Positions 53,383 through 61,666 of a stretch of 64,000 bases of DNA are shown here, in pieces. The notes beneath the pieces were generated by a model. It ran no database searches. It saw only the letters and a list, made by a program, of their open reading frames with translations, and was not told where the DNA came from. Position numbers and translations under genes: made by a program. The stretch comes from Gimesia chilikensis. GTDB taxonomy: Bacteria > Planctomycetota > Planctomycetia > Planctomycetales > Planctomycetaceae. Every line of letters begins with the position of its first letter. Position 1 is the first letter of the stretch. Location: assembly GCF_007744075.1 (NCBI RefSeq), contig NZ_CP036266.1:6747248-6811247 (forward strand), written 5' to 3'.

Positions 53383-54877
53383 AAACCTGTGGTGTAATAA
53401 GCACCGCATGACAGCTTTGATGGGCTACGGCCTTTTGGCCGTCGCTGTAGGCGCAGCAGGCATGTACGCGGTCACGCGAGCTTTTCTGACTGAGCCTGTA
53501 AGCGGTGTAGCTTCTACCGAAGCGAGACACGGAGTGGATGACGAGCATGGTGAGGATTCATATGTGGTTACACTCGCAAAAGACAAATGGGCCGTAGCTG
53601 GACTTCGCATTGCTGAGGTTGCCAGCAGCAATCTGACGAGGACCGAGTGGATCACGGGCAAGGTAGCCCTGAATGAAGACCGCCTGGCGCATGTTTATTC
53701 TTTGGTCGATGGGCAAATTCATGAAGTTAAGGTCCAGTTCGGGGACGACGTAAAGCAGGGACAGGTGTTGGCCGTTATCGACAGCAAAGAGGTCGGCTTG
53801 GCCAAGCTGGACTTATATAAAGATCGGCTCGATGCCGAGTTCGCCAAGATCAACTATGAGTTCATGCGAGAGATCAACGAGAACACACAAGCGCTCATCA
53901 AAGTTCTAATAGAACGGCCTCCACTGGAGAAAATTGGAGCGACATTTGATGACAAGCAGCTCGGCAAGAACCGCCAGCAGTTGATGACTGCCTACGCGAA
54001 CCTATATAAATCGCGTGCCGACTACGAGCGACTCACGTCGGTGGCGGAAAGTGGCGTGGTGGCCGGCAAGTTATTGATCGAAGCCAAAGCCCGGTTCGAG
54101 GCGGACCAAGCCACATTTCAGTCACTCTTGGAACAATTGAAGTTTACTGCATCACAGGAGGCTTTGCTCGCCGAACAAAAACTTCAGCAAGCCGAGCAGA
54201 CCGTGGCGGCCAGTCGTTCACGCCTACTCATACTCGGCTACCAGCAAGATGACCTGAAAAGCATTGATCCGATCAAAGAGGGCGAGATGATCGCACATTA
54301 TGAGCTTCGCGCCCCGTTCGATGGCACGGTAATTGGCAAAAACGTAGTGCTGGCCGAGCGGGTGGGACCCGATACCGAGATGTTTCAGGTTGCTGACCTA
54401 TCGACGCTGTGGGTGCAAGCAGATATCTATCAAAAAGATTTGCCCAAGACTCGCCAACTCGGTGAAACGCTGCGGTTTCGCTCCCCGGACTCAGACCATC
54501 TTCACGAAGCCCGTATCTTCTACACGGGTGATATTCTTGATCCAGAAACTCGGACGGTGCGATTGCGTGCCACGATTGACAATCCGGATCGTCATCTGAA
54601 ACCAGGCATGTTCGTTGAAATCGCATTGCCGGGAGAAACGCTGTCCAACATCGTGACGTTGCCGGCGTCTGCCATTCAAGAAGTGGAAGGGCATGATGTC
54701 GTATTCGTACAGACCGGACTGGAAGCGTTCGAGAAGCGGAAAGTCAAGGTTGGAATGCGCAGCGGCGACACCGTACAGATCCGCGACGGGTTACAACCTG
54801 GCAACAAAGTGGTTGTGGTCGGTGGCTTTGCCCTGAAATCGGAACTGATGAAAGGATCGATCTCGCATGGCCATTAA
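53360..54877 (+). CDS. czcB: RND periplasmic adaptor (CzcB/CusB-like)
   Basis: 505 residues from the ATG at 53360, which follows GGGGAG by 6 bases; the frame extends upstream but overlaps the receiver gene. Membrane anchor at about 19-40 (LMGYGLLAVAVGAAGMYAVT). Adaptor core: barrel/lipoyl LAHVYSLVDGQIHEVKVQFG, DDVKQGQVLAVIDSKEVGLA, a helical hairpin (about 140-270), second lipoyl half YELRAPFDGTVIGKNVVLAE, ADLSTLWVQADIY, ILDPETRTVRLRATIDNPDR and HLKPGMFVEIALPG. It connects CzcA to an outer-membrane channel. His/Cys enrichment is low; only a short terminal SHGH. Confidence 0.9.
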   Translation: MMNVDRIENLWCNKHRMTALMGYGLLAVAVGAAGMYAVTRAFLTEPVSGVASTEARHGVDDEHGEDSYVVTLAKDKWAVAGLRIAEVASSNLTRTEWITGKVALNEDRLAHVYSLVDGQIHEVKVQFGDDVKQGQVLAVIDSKEVGLAKLDLYKDRLDAEFAKINYEFMREINENTQALIKVLIERPPLEKIGATFDDKQLGKNRQQLMTAYANLYKSRADYERLTSVAESGVVAGKLLIEAKARFEADQATFQSLLEQLKFTASQEALLAEQKLQQAEQTVAASRSRLLILGYQQDDLKSIDPIKEGEMIAHYELRAPFDGTVIGKNVVLAERVGPDTEMFQVADLSTLWVQADIYQKDLPKTRQLGETLRFRSPDSDHLHEARIFYTGDILDPETRTVRLRATIDNPDRHLKPGMFVEIALPGETLSNIVTLPASAIQEVEGHDVVFVQTGLEAFEKRKVKVGMRSGDTVQIRDGLQPGNKVVVVGGFALKSELMKGSISHGH

Positions 54878-54970
54878 AAGTCGAGAGCATTTTCGTCTAC
54901 ACTCCCTCTTGGTGATTACCTTTCTGCTCTACAATTTTCTGGGGCTCGCTCGCCAGCTTCGGAGCCAGCT

Positions 54971-57900
54971 ATGATCAACAAATTCATCGACGTCTCATTG
55001 GACAACCGCTTCGTCGTATTATTGCTGGTTGTATTGCTGATCGCGGTTGGTCTGTCGTCGATGACTACATTACCCGTCGACGCCGTACCTGACTTGACCA
55101 ACGTACAAGTTCAGGTGTTGACAACTTCGCCTTCACTCGGTCCTGTCGAGATGGAGCAACTGATCACATTCCCTGTCGAAACGTCGATGAGCGGTATTCC
55201 CCACGTCGATGAAATACGGAGCGTGACGAGGTTCGGTCTGTCGAACGTGACGATCGTGTTCGAGGAAGGCACGGACATCTACTGGGCACGGCAGCAGGTC
55301 AACGAACGATTGACTGAAGCCCGCGGGGAAATTCCCGCTGGGTTGGGAACTCCCACGATGGGGCCGATAGCGACGGGTATGGGTGAAATCTACCAATTCG
55401 AGTTGCGCACCAAGCCGGGCTGCGACTACGACCTTCAGGAATTGCGAACGATCCTCGATTGGCAGATTGCCTTTCAGCTGCGCAGCGTGCCCGGTGTCAT
55501 TGAAGTCAATACATTCGGCGGAGAACTGAAGACGTACGAAGTGCAGGTGAATCCGAATGCCTTACTGAATTACAAGATCCCGCTGAACCGTGTATTCGAG
55601 GCTTTAGAGCGCAACAACGCCAACGCGGGCGGAGGGTACATCGTTCATCACGAAGAGCAACGGTTGATCCGCGGCGAAGGGCTCATCCAGTCCCTTAATG
55701 ATATCGCAGACATCGTGTTGGACGCCCGCGATGATGGCACTGCGGTTCGCGTGCGTGACATTGGCGAGGTGCATTTCGCCCCGCTGCTACGTCAAGGCTA
55801 CGTCACGCGCGACGGACGCGGTGAGGCGGTGACCGGTATTGTGATGATGCTGATTGGCGAAAACTCCCGCGTGGTCGTTGATCGTGTCAAACAGAAAATC
55901 GCCGAGATCGAAAATTCGCTGCCCGAAGGTGTTTACATCGACACATTCTACGACCGCACCGATTTGGTGCGCCGCGCCATCGGCACCGTCACCGAGAACA
56001 TCAGTGGCGGCGCGATCTTAGTCATCATCATGCTGTTTCTGCTTGTGGGCGACTGGCGCGCCGGGTTGATCGTAGCATCGGCCATTCCGTTGTCCGCGCT
56101 CATTACATTCATTTCTATGAATTATTTCGGCGTCTCTGCGAACCTGATGAGTTTGGGGGCCTTGGACTTCGGTATCATCGTGGACGGGGCGGTGGTGATG
56201 GTCGAGAATGCGATCCGCCATGTGGGCGAGGCAAAACGCCGCAACCCCGAGTTGAAACGCGCGGGGCTGGACGTGTTTCGCGACGCCGGCCACGAAGTGG
56301 GTCGGCCGATCGTGTTCGCGGGCTCGATTGTAATCATCGTCTTTCTACCGATTATGTCGTTGCGGGGGATCGAGGGGAAGATGTTTGGCCCGATGGCCTT
56401 TGCGTTCATGTCGGCCCTGGCCGGAGCGCTGGTCCTGGCATTGACCGTCATGCCTGTGTTGGCCTCGCTGTTTCTGGCCCGCAAGTTTTGCGAAAAGGAT
56501 TCCTTCCTCGTCCGCTGGTGCAAACGGGGCTACGAACCGTTATTGCGGTTGGCGATCCGCTGGCCGTTGGCCGTGTTTCTGATTGCCATCGCCGCATTTT
56601 CCATGGGAATAGTGATCGCAATGGGTTTTGGGGCCGAATTCGTCCCTAAGCTGGATGAAGGCGACATGGCGGTGCAGGCAATCCGACTGCCGAGCGTTTC
56701 GTTGGAACGCTCGATCGAAATGACCACGGAAATAGAAAAGACGCTATTGGCGGAGTTTCCTAAAGAAGTAGAATCAGTGATCTCCAAGACCGGTCGCCCG
56801 GAAATCGCCACCGACCCGATGGGCGTTGAGATGAGCGACATCTTCGTGATTCTCAAACCGAAAGGCGAGTGGCGTTTCGCTAGCAAACCGGAACTGATTG
56901 AAGCCATGAAGGAAACGCTGGAAAAAAACATTCCGGCGAACAATTTCAGCTTCACGCAACCAATAGAATTGCGAGTGCAGGAATTGATTGCTGGCGTGCG
57001 CTCGGATGTCGGCATTAGCCTCTATGGAGACGACCTGGAGAAACTGAAAGAGATCGGTAACGAGATCGCTGGTGTGGTCCAGCAAGTGCCCGGAGCGGCG
57101 GACGTTCAGCCCGAACAGACGGGCGGTTTGCCCTATGTCCAGATGCGCGTTCGACGCGATCAGATCGCCCGGTATGGTATTAACGTCGGGGATGTGCTCG
57201 ACGCGATCTCAATCATTGGCGGGAAGGAGGTCGGGCAAGTGTTTGAGGGCCAACGTCGGTTTCCCTTGCAGGTGCGTCTGGAGCCAAAATGGCGGAGAGA
57301 TGTCACGGCGCTTAAGCACATCAAGGTTGCTGATCCCACCGGTCGACAGATACCACTGGAACAGCTTGTTGAGATTGAAGTTGGTCCTGGAGTCGCGCAG
57401 ATCAGCCGTGATGAAATTCGCCGCCGCTTTCTGATCCAAGTGAATGTCCGCGGCCGTGACCTAGCGAGTTTCGTGGCGGATGCCCAGAAAGCGGTCGAGG
57501 AGAAAGTGAAACTGCCACCTGGCTACCACATCGCCTGGGGAGGCAGCTTTAAAAACCTGCGAGAAGCGACGGGGCGGCTGACGATCGCTGTTCCGCTCGC
57601 ACTGTTACTGATTTGCTCGTTGCTGTACATGACATTCAGGTCCGGCAAGCTGGCCCTGTTGATCTTCTTGAATGTGCCAGTCGCCACGACCGGCGGGATT
57701 TTGGCACTCTGGATACGCGGCATGCCTTTTTCGATCTCGGCGGGTGTCGGATTCATTGCCCTATCCGGCATCGCCGTGATGAACGGCGTCGTCCTGATCG
57801 AACACGTGCGGCATTTGCGGCATCGGGGCCAAAGCATTAAGGATGCCGTCTACCAGGGCGCGCTGGACCGCCTTCGACCCGTTTTGATGACTGCCACGAC

Positions 57901-58078
57901 TGATGCACTGGGATTCATCCCCATGGCCATCTCAACCAGTTCCGGCGCGGAAGTCCAAAGACCTTTGGCGACGGTTGTCATCGGCGGCGTGATTACGTCG
58001 AGTCTCTTGACTCTAGTAGTCCTGCCGGCCATTTACCGCTGGTTCGAGCCGAAAGGCGAAGAAGATGTGGAATTATGA
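54971..58078 (+). CDS. czcA: RND Co/Zn/Cd efflux pump, CzcA type
   Basis: 1,035 residues, full length. VDAVPDLTNVQVQVLTTSPS and FPVETSMSGIPHVDEIRSVT in the first periplasmic segment; proton-relay helix LGALDFGIIVDGAVVMVENA, the wording of the CzcA (HME1) group for Co2+, Zn2+ and Cd2+. Second half MGFGAEFVPKLDEGDMAVQA, then PFSISAGVGFIALSGIAVMN. GGAG precedes the ATG by 7 bases. Downstream 36 bases is a ZIP-family gene, and upstream 93 bases is its adaptor. Protein is inner-membrane and proton-driven. Confidence 0.94.
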   Translation: MINKFIDVSLDNRFVVLLLVVLLIAVGLSSMTTLPVDAVPDLTNVQVQVLTTSPSLGPVEMEQLITFPVETSMSGIPHVDEIRSVTRFGLSNVTIVFEEGTDIYWARQQVNERLTEARGEIPAGLGTPTMGPIATGMGEIYQFELRTKPGCDYDLQELRTILDWQIAFQLRSVPGVIEVNTFGGELKTYEVQVNPNALLNYKIPLNRVFEALERNNANAGGGYIVHHEEQRLIRGEGLIQSLNDIADIVLDARDDGTAVRVRDIGEVHFAPLLRQGYVTRDGRGEAVTGIVMMLIGENSRVVVDRVKQKIAEIENSLPEGVYIDTFYDRTDLVRRAIGTVTENISGGAILVIIMLFLLVGDWRAGLIVASAIPLSALITFISMNYFGVSANLMSLGALDFGIIVDGAVVMVENAIRHVGEAKRRNPELKRAGLDVFRDAGHEVGRPIVFAGSIVIIVFLPIMSLRGIEGKMFGPMAFAFMSALAGALVLALTVMPVLASLFLARKFCEKDSFLVRWCKRGYEPLLRLAIRWPLAVFLIAIAAFSMGIVIAMGFGAEFVPKLDEGDMAVQAIRLPSVSLERSIEMTTEIEKTLLAEFPKEVESVISKTGRPEIATDPMGVEMSDIFVILKPKGEWRFASKPELIEAMKETLEKNIPANNFSFTQPIELRVQELIAGVRSDVGISLYGDDLEKLKEIGNEIAGVVQQVPGAADVQPEQTGGLPYVQMRVRRDQIARYGINVGDVLDAISIIGGKEVGQVFEGQRRFPLQVRLEPKWRRDVTALKHIKVADPTGRQIPLEQLVEIEVGPGVAQISRDEIRRRFLIQVNVRGRDLASFVADAQKAVEEKVKLPPGYHIAWGGSFKNLREATGRLTIAVPLALLLICSLLYMTFRSGKLALLIFLNVPVATTGGILALWIRGMPFSISAGVGFIALSGIAVMNGVVLIEHVRHLRHRGQSIKDAVYQGALDRLRPVLMTATTDALGFIPMAISTSSGAEVQRPLATVVIGGVITSSLLTLVVLPAIYRWFEPKGEEDVEL

Positions 58079-58114
58079 AAAGAGTCGAGAGGCAAGTGCC
58101 GGAGAGACGAGTTG

Positions 58115-58822
58115 ATGAGTGAGTTCCTGAAAGTGCTTGGCCTTGCCCTTCTTTCGGCTTTGGGAAATTTTGGGGGAGGCGTGATCGCTGAGTGGTTACA
58201 TCCTTCGCAGAAGACGCTTAACCGGGCATTGCACGCCGCGACGGGAATCATCTTAGCCGTTATCGCCGTCGAGGTGATCCCCAAGGTATTGGACAAAGCG
58301 TCGACTTGGTTGCTGGCACTGTCATTTGTCGCGGGAGGTGCGGCGTACTTGCTCCTGGAAGCTGGAATTGATCGCTGGCAACGGAGCAAACCCAAGGGAG
58401 CCGGCACGGGAGCCTGGATGGTGTACACGGCGGTCGCCACTGACTTGTTGGGCGACGGGCTTTTGATCGGCGCGGGCTCCGCCCTATCAGGCCAAATGGG
58501 GCTCGTCCTGGCACTAGGTCAGGTCTTGGCAGACATCCCGGAGGGCTTCGCAGTGGTCGCCAATTTTCGTGAGAAGGGCATGGGGCAGACGAAGCGGATT
58601 CTGATCTCCGCATCCTTTGCAGTACCCGTGGTAGCAGCAGCGGCGTTTGCGTACTTTGCGCTTCGCGGACAGGGAGAAGCTGTAAAAGTGGACGCCCTCG
58701 TCTTTGTGGCTGGCCTTTACACGCTCGCAGCCGTCGAGGACATGCTACGCAGGCCCATGAGAGCTCCGAGGACAGCCGCTGGTCTGCAGCTAGTTTCCTG
58801 CTCGGTTTTGCACTTTTCCTAG
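58115..58822 (+). CDS. ZIP-family divalent metal transporter, C-terminal frameshift
   Basis: 235 residues from the ATG at 58115 (GGAGA upstream). ZIP fold: LGLALLSALGNFGGGVIAEW, HAATGIILAVIAVEVIPKVL, a metal-site helix TDLLGDGLLIGAGSAL and a second LADIPEGFAVVANFRE. In ZIP proteins these helices carry the transport-site residues (here D, D and E/P-E-G). The last 28 in-frame residues (RRPMRAPRTAAGLQ onward) are polar; in the next frame the expected ending THQ-like TQAHESSEDSRWSAASFLLG FALFLVVSQSLF restores the last membrane helix, stop at 58845. So there is a one-base frameshift near 58745. It may still make a shortened protein. Confidence 0.82.
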   Translation: MSEFLKVLGLALLSALGNFGGGVIAEWLHPSQKTLNRALHAATGIILAVIAVEVIPKVLDKASTWLLALSFVAGGAAYLLLEAGIDRWQRSKPKGAGTGAWMVYTAVATDLLGDGLLIGAGSALSGQMGLVLALGQVLADIPEGFAVVANFREKGMGQTKRILISASFAVPVVAAAAFAYFALRGQGEAVKVDALVFVAGLYTLAAVEDMLRRPMRAPRTAAGLQLVSCSVLHFS

Positions 58823-58869
58823 TCGTCTCACAATCGTTATTTTAGGTACAAAGCGAAGAGAGTCGAAGC

Positions 58870-61359
58870 ATGAGCTTTATGATCGTGAATCCAATGACGA
58901 AGAAGGGCGACATCAGAGTCGAAACGACTCAGGCTGCAGACCGCTGGCGAAGTATTTCAGACCTCAAACGTCAACCCGACACATTCAGCTATCTAATATT
59001 TTTCTTTTCTGGTGTGGCGGCGCTGGTTTACGAAATCTCTTGGTCGCGCCAGGTTGGGTTGTTGTTCGGCCACACCATTCAGGCTTCGGCGGTCGTGCTG
59101 TCGACCTATTTTGCGGGCATGGCGGTTGGTTATCTGGTCGGAGCCAAGTGGTCGTTGCGCGTGTTGCCGTTGTTGGGATATGGAGTCGCAGAACTGGTGG
59201 TCGCGGCCTGGGCTTGCTTGATTCCCTTTCTGCTGGCGTGCTCTGAATCACATTCGTTCGCTGCCTTTTTAAGCAGTTCGTCGATCGGCTGGCAATTGAC
59301 GGCGAGAGTTCTCTTCTGTTTCTTGCTTCTGTTACCGGCGACTACCGCTTTGGGCATAACGCTGCCGATGATGGCGGAGTATCTTTCTCGGCAAAGAAGT
59401 CGCGACATGGCCGACCCGACAAATGCTGGCCGCGTGTCGCTGGCATACGCACTGAATACGGCCGGAGCGCTCGTGGGCGTCTTGTCCGCCACCTTCTTTC
59501 TATTGGTCGTAGTTGGCGTCCGCACCAGCAGCTATGTCGCGGCCGTCGTTTCCGCCGCGTGTGGCGTGGCCGCGGTCCTAATTGCCAAGAAACAAAAGTC
59601 AAGAGTCGAGAGACGAGCATCTGCCGGCTCTGGACAGTCGGCGCGCGACTCTCAGCTATCCTGGTTCTTCGTCGCCGCATTATCCGGCTTCGGAACATTA
59701 GCACTCGAGGTTCTCTACACGCGAATGTTCTCGCTGGTATTCCATAATAGCACCTATACATTTGGTATGGTTGTGGCAGTCTTCCTGGCATCACTTGCAT
59801 TGGGCGCCGCTTTGGCAGCTCGGCTGCAACGACGCTACCGCATCGAGGGTCTGGTTGGATGGTCGGCGTGCTCGGGCGCATTAGCTGTGACGTTTTCTGT
59901 GCTCACGTTCGTCGCGCTGACCGGTCTCGATTATTACGATTTCGGCGAGTCGTTCTCCCAGTACATAAGCGGCGCACTGATGTTGGTGATCCTTGTGGTA
60001 GCTCCACCGATTACACTGCTCGGCATGTTGCTACCGCTGGTGTGGAAAGCGGCGGGACTTGGTAAGCGAGCAGGCATCGTGGTGGGCCGGTTGACGGCGG
60101 TCAACACAATTTCGGCCGCGTTGGGCGCGATGGCCGCGAGTTTTTTGCTATTGCCGTGGCTTGGACTGTGGCAGTCTTTTGTATTGTTGGCCGCGCTGTT
60201 TTACGTTGCCGGTTTTGTCTTACTATTGCGCAACGGCAGACTAGTCTGGGCATGTGGAGGGGCCTTGATACTCGTCGCTGTTGCGATGTTTGCGCTGCGT
60301 AGTCCCGTTGAAATCAACTATGGAGGCACACAACTTGACGAGCAACTCGTGCGTCGCTGGAATTCCCCCTACGGCTGGATTGACGTGGTGCGGGATGAGA
60401 ACACGGGGTCATTCAGAGTAAGACAAAACTTGCACTACCGGTTTGGCAGAACTGGCGACAATGCCCGCGAGTACCGCCAGGCGCATCTCCCACTGCTGTT
60501 GCACGAGCAGCCGCAGGATGTGTTGTTTATGGGGCTTGGAACGGGCTTGACTGCGGGAGGCGCTATCCCGCACCGCGAAGTCAAAAATGCCGTCGCCGTC
60601 GAACTGATTCCGGAAGTACTAGAGGCAGCTCGGCTACTGGCGGAGTACAATTACGGGGTTGTTGACCATCCTAAGGTGGATGTCTGCGTCGATGATGCGC
60701 GACACTACCTGCTGGCCACAGACCTCCGTTTCGACGTCATCATCTCCGACTTGTTTGTGCCTTGGGAGAGCGAGTCCGGCTATCTGTACACGGTCGAGCA
60801 CTACCGGGTGGCCCGCGATCGTCTGAAGCCAGACGGCTTGTTCTGCCAATGGCTGCCGCTCTACCAATTGGGCGCGCGCGAGTTTGAGCTGATCGCCGAC
60901 AGCTTCGCCAGCGTATTTCCCGTCACGACGATTTGGTGGAGTGAGATGGACGCGTCCAAGCCGGTCATCGCCTTGGTGGGCGGCGACGCCCCGCTGGAAC
61001 TTAACGCTGACCGGCTCGCCGAACGCCTTACGGCATTAGAGCGAGCGACCACGTCGTCCAACCAGGACTTACGCACTGTCGAGCAGTTCTACGACAACTA
61101 TCAAGGCGACTGGATGCCGCGCAATCCGTCTCGGCTCAACACCGACGAGCATCCGCGTGTGGAGTTCCTGACGCCCATTTCCAACCGCGATCGCAAGATG
61201 ATCGTTAGTCTCGCGCTGCTGGAATACTTCGATAATGTCTTGTCTCAACTCCCATCCAGCGCCGTAGCTTTGCACACTGATGGAGAACCAAAATCTGCCA
61301 CCGCTCGGCAGCGTCGAGCCTGGCAGCGTCTTATCCTGTTTGGAGGAACCATTCCATGA
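58870..61359 (+). CDS. MFS-like membrane domain fused to spermidine-synthase-like domain
   Basis: 829 residues. About 14 membrane helices (residues 38-480; first motif FFFSGVAALVYEISWSRQVG, typical of the fused MFS/spermidine synthase family) are followed by a SAM-binding spermidine-synthase-like domain (about 510-760): DVLFMGLGTGLTAGGAIPHR, NAVAVELIPEVLEAARLLAE, DDARHYLLATDLRFDVIISD, then LFCQWLPLYQL. The enzyme domain lies in the cytoplasm. Real product and substrate are unknown for this family; polyamine synthesis is not proven. In this operon it sits between a ZIP transporter and a PII-like gene and its stop overlaps the next start (ATGA at 61356-61359). Confidence 0.85.
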   Translation: MSFMIVNPMTKKGDIRVETTQAADRWRSISDLKRQPDTFSYLIFFFSGVAALVYEISWSRQVGLLFGHTIQASAVVLSTYFAGMAVGYLVGAKWSLRVLPLLGYGVAELVVAAWACLIPFLLACSESHSFAAFLSSSSIGWQLTARVLFCFLLLLPATTALGITLPMMAEYLSRQRSRDMADPTNAGRVSLAYALNTAGALVGVLSATFFLLVVVGVRTSSYVAAVVSAACGVAAVLIAKKQKSRVERRASAGSGQSARDSQLSWFFVAALSGFGTLALEVLYTRMFSLVFHNSTYTFGMVVAVFLASLALGAALAARLQRRYRIEGLVGWSACSGALAVTFSVLTFVALTGLDYYDFGESFSQYISGALMLVILVVAPPITLLGMLLPLVWKAAGLGKRAGIVVGRLTAVNTISAALGAMAASFLLLPWLGLWQSFVLLAALFYVAGFVLLLRNGRLVWACGGALILVAVAMFALRSPVEINYGGTQLDEQLVRRWNSPYGWIDVVRDENTGSFRVRQNLHYRFGRTGDNAREYRQAHLPLLLHEQPQDVLFMGLGTGLTAGGAIPHREVKNAVAVELIPEVLEAARLLAEYNYGVVDHPKVDVCVDDARHYLLATDLRFDVIISDLFVPWESESGYLYTVEHYRVARDRLKPDGLFCQWLPLYQLGAREFELIADSFASVFPVTTIWWSEMDASKPVIALVGGDAPLELNADRLAERLTALERATTSSNQDLRTVEQFYDNYQGDWMPRNPSRLNTDEHPRVEFLTPISNRDRKMIVSLALLEYFDNVLSQLPSSAVALHTDGEPKSATARQRRAWQRLILFGGTIP

Positions 61360-61628
61360 AAGAAGTCAAAGCCGTATTTCAGCCGTTCATGCCCAAGCCG
61401 GTGCTGGAAGCACTGCAGAAAGTCGACCATCTTCCGGCCGCCACCGAGACGGAGGTCGACGGCTACAGTGTCGTGCATCCAGACTATACACCTAAGCCAA
61501 AGATCATACTGGAGTTTATGGTGCCCGACGACATTGTGGATGCCATCGTCCAAGCTCTTCAAAGCGGGGCACATACGGGCAATCTTGGCGACGGCTGCAT
61601 TTTCGTAATCGAAGTGAAACTACCGTGA
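61356..61628 (+). CDS. PII-like signalling protein of metal-efflux locus
   Basis: 90 residues; start overlaps the preceding stop, indicating coupling. The start MKEVKAVFQPFMPKPVLEAL, the central KIILEFMVPDDIVDAIVQAL and the end GNLGDGCIFVIEVKLP match the betaalphabeta fold of GlnB/CutA-like trimers, with the GDGxIFV motif of PII proteins. The T-loop region is short. A subgroup of PII proteins (PII-NG) is known to be encoded beside heavy-metal efflux genes; this one fits by context and length. It could sense a nucleotide or metal and control the antiporter or CzcA pump. Moderate certainty. Confidence 0.68.
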   Translation: MKEVKAVFQPFMPKPVLEALQKVDHLPAATETEVDGYSVVHPDYTPKPKIILEFMVPDDIVDAIVQALQSGAHTGNLGDGCIFVIEVKLP

Positions 61629-61666
61629 AGATCCGCATCGGCGAGCGAAACGACTCAACGTAGCCG

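Noticed and set aside
59130..59881. Long minus-strand frames opposite the SpeE-MFS gene (and similar ones opposite the pumps)
   Set aside because: Antisense shadows of GC-rich genes; composition is Arg/Pro/Ser-rich with no domains.
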